NCBI RefSeq assembly: GCF_012927485.1
Contig: NZ_JABBPC010000036.1
Span: 1-47,995, forward strand
Direction of reading: 5' to 3'
Length of the DNA: 47,995 nt
Source of the DNA: Polaromonas sp.
GTDB lineage: Bacteria > Pseudomonadota > Gammaproteobacteria > Burkholderiales > Burkholderiaceae_C
Positions 47,252-47,995 of the stretch are shown in pieces (within the stretch, counting starts at the first letter, position 1; each line of letters starts with the position of its first letter). The position numbers were made by a program, and so were the translations under genes. Below the pieces are notes generated by a model. It was not told where the DNA came from and did no database searches. It saw nothing but the letters and a program-made list of their open reading frames with translations.

Positions 47252-47995
47252 ATGACGACTGCACTCGAAACTACTCAAGATGGCGCGGTGCTGACGCTCA
47301 CGCTCAGCCGCCCCGACATCCGCAATGCCTTCAACGACGAGGTAATTGCCGAAATCACCGCTGCGTTTCAGGATGCGGCCAGCCGTGCCGAGGTCCGCGC
47401 CGTGGTGCTGGCTGCCGTGGGCCCGGCCTTTTGCGCTGGCGCGGATCTGAACTGGATGCGCCGCATGGCCGACTACAGCCGCGCTGAAAATCTGGCTGAC
47501 GCCGGAGCGCTGGCCGAGATGCTGCGGGTGATGTATGAATGCCCCAAGCCGACCATCGCCCGCATTCAGGGCGATGTCTATGCCGGTGGCATGGGGCTGG
47601 TGGCGGCTTGCGACATGGCGGTCAGCGTGGACAGCGCCAACTTCTGCCTGAGCGAGGTCAAGCTGGGATTGATTCCGGCCACCATCAGCCCGTATGTGAT
47701 CCGGGCCATGGGCGCGCGGGCCGCCCATCGTTATTTTTTGACGGCCGAGCGCTTTGATGCGAAGGAAGCGCACCGCATCGGGCTCGTCCATGAAGTGGTG
47801 AGTGCCGACGCACTGGACGCCAAGGTAGCGGAAATGACCCACGCCTTAATCAACGTCAGTCCAAATGCCGTGCGGTCCTGCAAGCGGCTGGTGCAGGAGG
47901 TGGCCGGTCACGCGATTGACGTCCAGCTGATCGCCCGCACCGTCGAAGGCATCGCCGACATTCGCACCAGCAGCGAAGGCCGGGAAGGGGTTCAG
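47252..47995 (+). CDS. liuC: Methylglutaconyl-CoA hydratase, 3' end cut off by the window
   Basis: An enoyl-CoA hydratase/isomerase-family protein; 248 residues are present and no stop is reached. The oxyanion-hole segments are LSRPDIRNAFNDEV and AFCAGADLNWM, followed by GDVYAGGMGLVAACDMAV and FCLSEVKLGLIPATISPYV, where the SEVKLGLIPATI block is typical of methylglutaconyl-CoA hydratases. It converts 3-methylglutaconyl-CoA to HMG-CoA, the step after MCC. The ATG lies 3 bp after the MCC beta stop, so the genes form one operon. Only about 10-20 residues should be missing. Confidence 0.93.
   Translation, partial: MTTALETTQDGAVLTLTLSRPDIRNAFNDEVIAEITAAFQDAASRAEVRAVVLAAVGPAFCAGADLNWMRRMADYSRAENLADAGALAEMLRVMYECPKPTIARIQGDVYAGGMGLVAACDMAVSVDSANFCLSEVKLGLIPATISPYVIRAMGARAAHRYFLTAERFDAKEAHRIGLVHEVVSADALDAKVAEMTHALINVSPNAVRSCKRLVQEVAGHAIDVQLIARTVEGIADIRTSSEGREGVQ

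Overview
The window reads as a chromosomal segment of a betaproteobacterium of the order Burkholderiales, most likely family Comamonadaceae (Polaromonas/Rhodoferax-like). This rests on gene content and order (corC-lnt, glyQ-glyS-gmhB-plsC-ygjP, a LiuR-type leucine cluster, aceK), on protein sequences that look typical of that group, and on a short 17-nt palindromic repeat that I recall from these genomes. No database search was possible. Coding density is high and most genes read on the plus strand. I saw no tRNA, CRISPR array, complete insertion sequence or prophage.

Layout. 1-103: the 3' end of a 5S rRNA and its terminator, so an rRNA operon lies just left of the window. 267-2478: an MBL-fold hydrolase and a membrane-anchored lipase, divergent, separated by what looks like a decayed acyl-CoA ligase tail. 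2807-7335: a receiver-cyclase protein translationally coupled to a BarA-like hybrid kinase. 7323-9925: hppD-phhA (phenylalanine/tyrosine catabolism) with a divergent Lrp/AsnC regulator. 10170-20020: mostly housekeeping genes (GNAT, corC, lnt, glyQ, glyS, a membrane protein, gmhB, plsC, a YgjP-type peptidase). 20132-27350: a signalling island. 27360-35978: a LiuR-regulated leucine/isovalerate module. 36016-43757: a mixed accessory stretch (rhodanese, cupin, hydrolase, PLP aminotransferase, DUF1326 and DUF2182 proteins, YchJ, HAD phosphatase, AraC regulator). 43884-47995: an acyl-CoA ligase, the methylcrotonyl-CoA carboxylase beta subunit and a methylglutaconyl-CoA hydratase cut off by the window end.

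The leucine genes fit together. Isovaleryl-CoA dehydrogenase, MCC beta and the hydratase are successive steps of leucine degradation, and the thiolase handles the acetoacetyl-CoA formed later. A beta-carbonic anhydrase (a possible bicarbonate source for MCC) and AceK (which switches carbon into the glyoxylate shunt when acetyl-CoA is the carbon source) sit between the dehydrogenase and the thiolase. Two copies of a perfect 20-bp palindrome flank the MerR-type regulator gene and are very likely its operators.

The best candidate for something undescribed is the signalling island at 20132-27350: a stand-alone Rcp1-like receiver; a 1425-residue membrane kinase with five PAS domains (one LOV-like but without the photoactive cysteine) and a GAF domain; a transcription factor with reversed order (excisionase-like HTH first, receiver second); and a soluble PAS kinase homologue whose phospho-accepting histidine is replaced by serine while its ATP-binding domain looks intact. 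Other notable items are a receiver-cyclase protein that has lost several catalytic residues, a LysR gene reduced to about 140 bp, a probably truncated hydrolase stub coupled to aceK, and four good copies of the 17-nt repeat, two of them inside reading frames.
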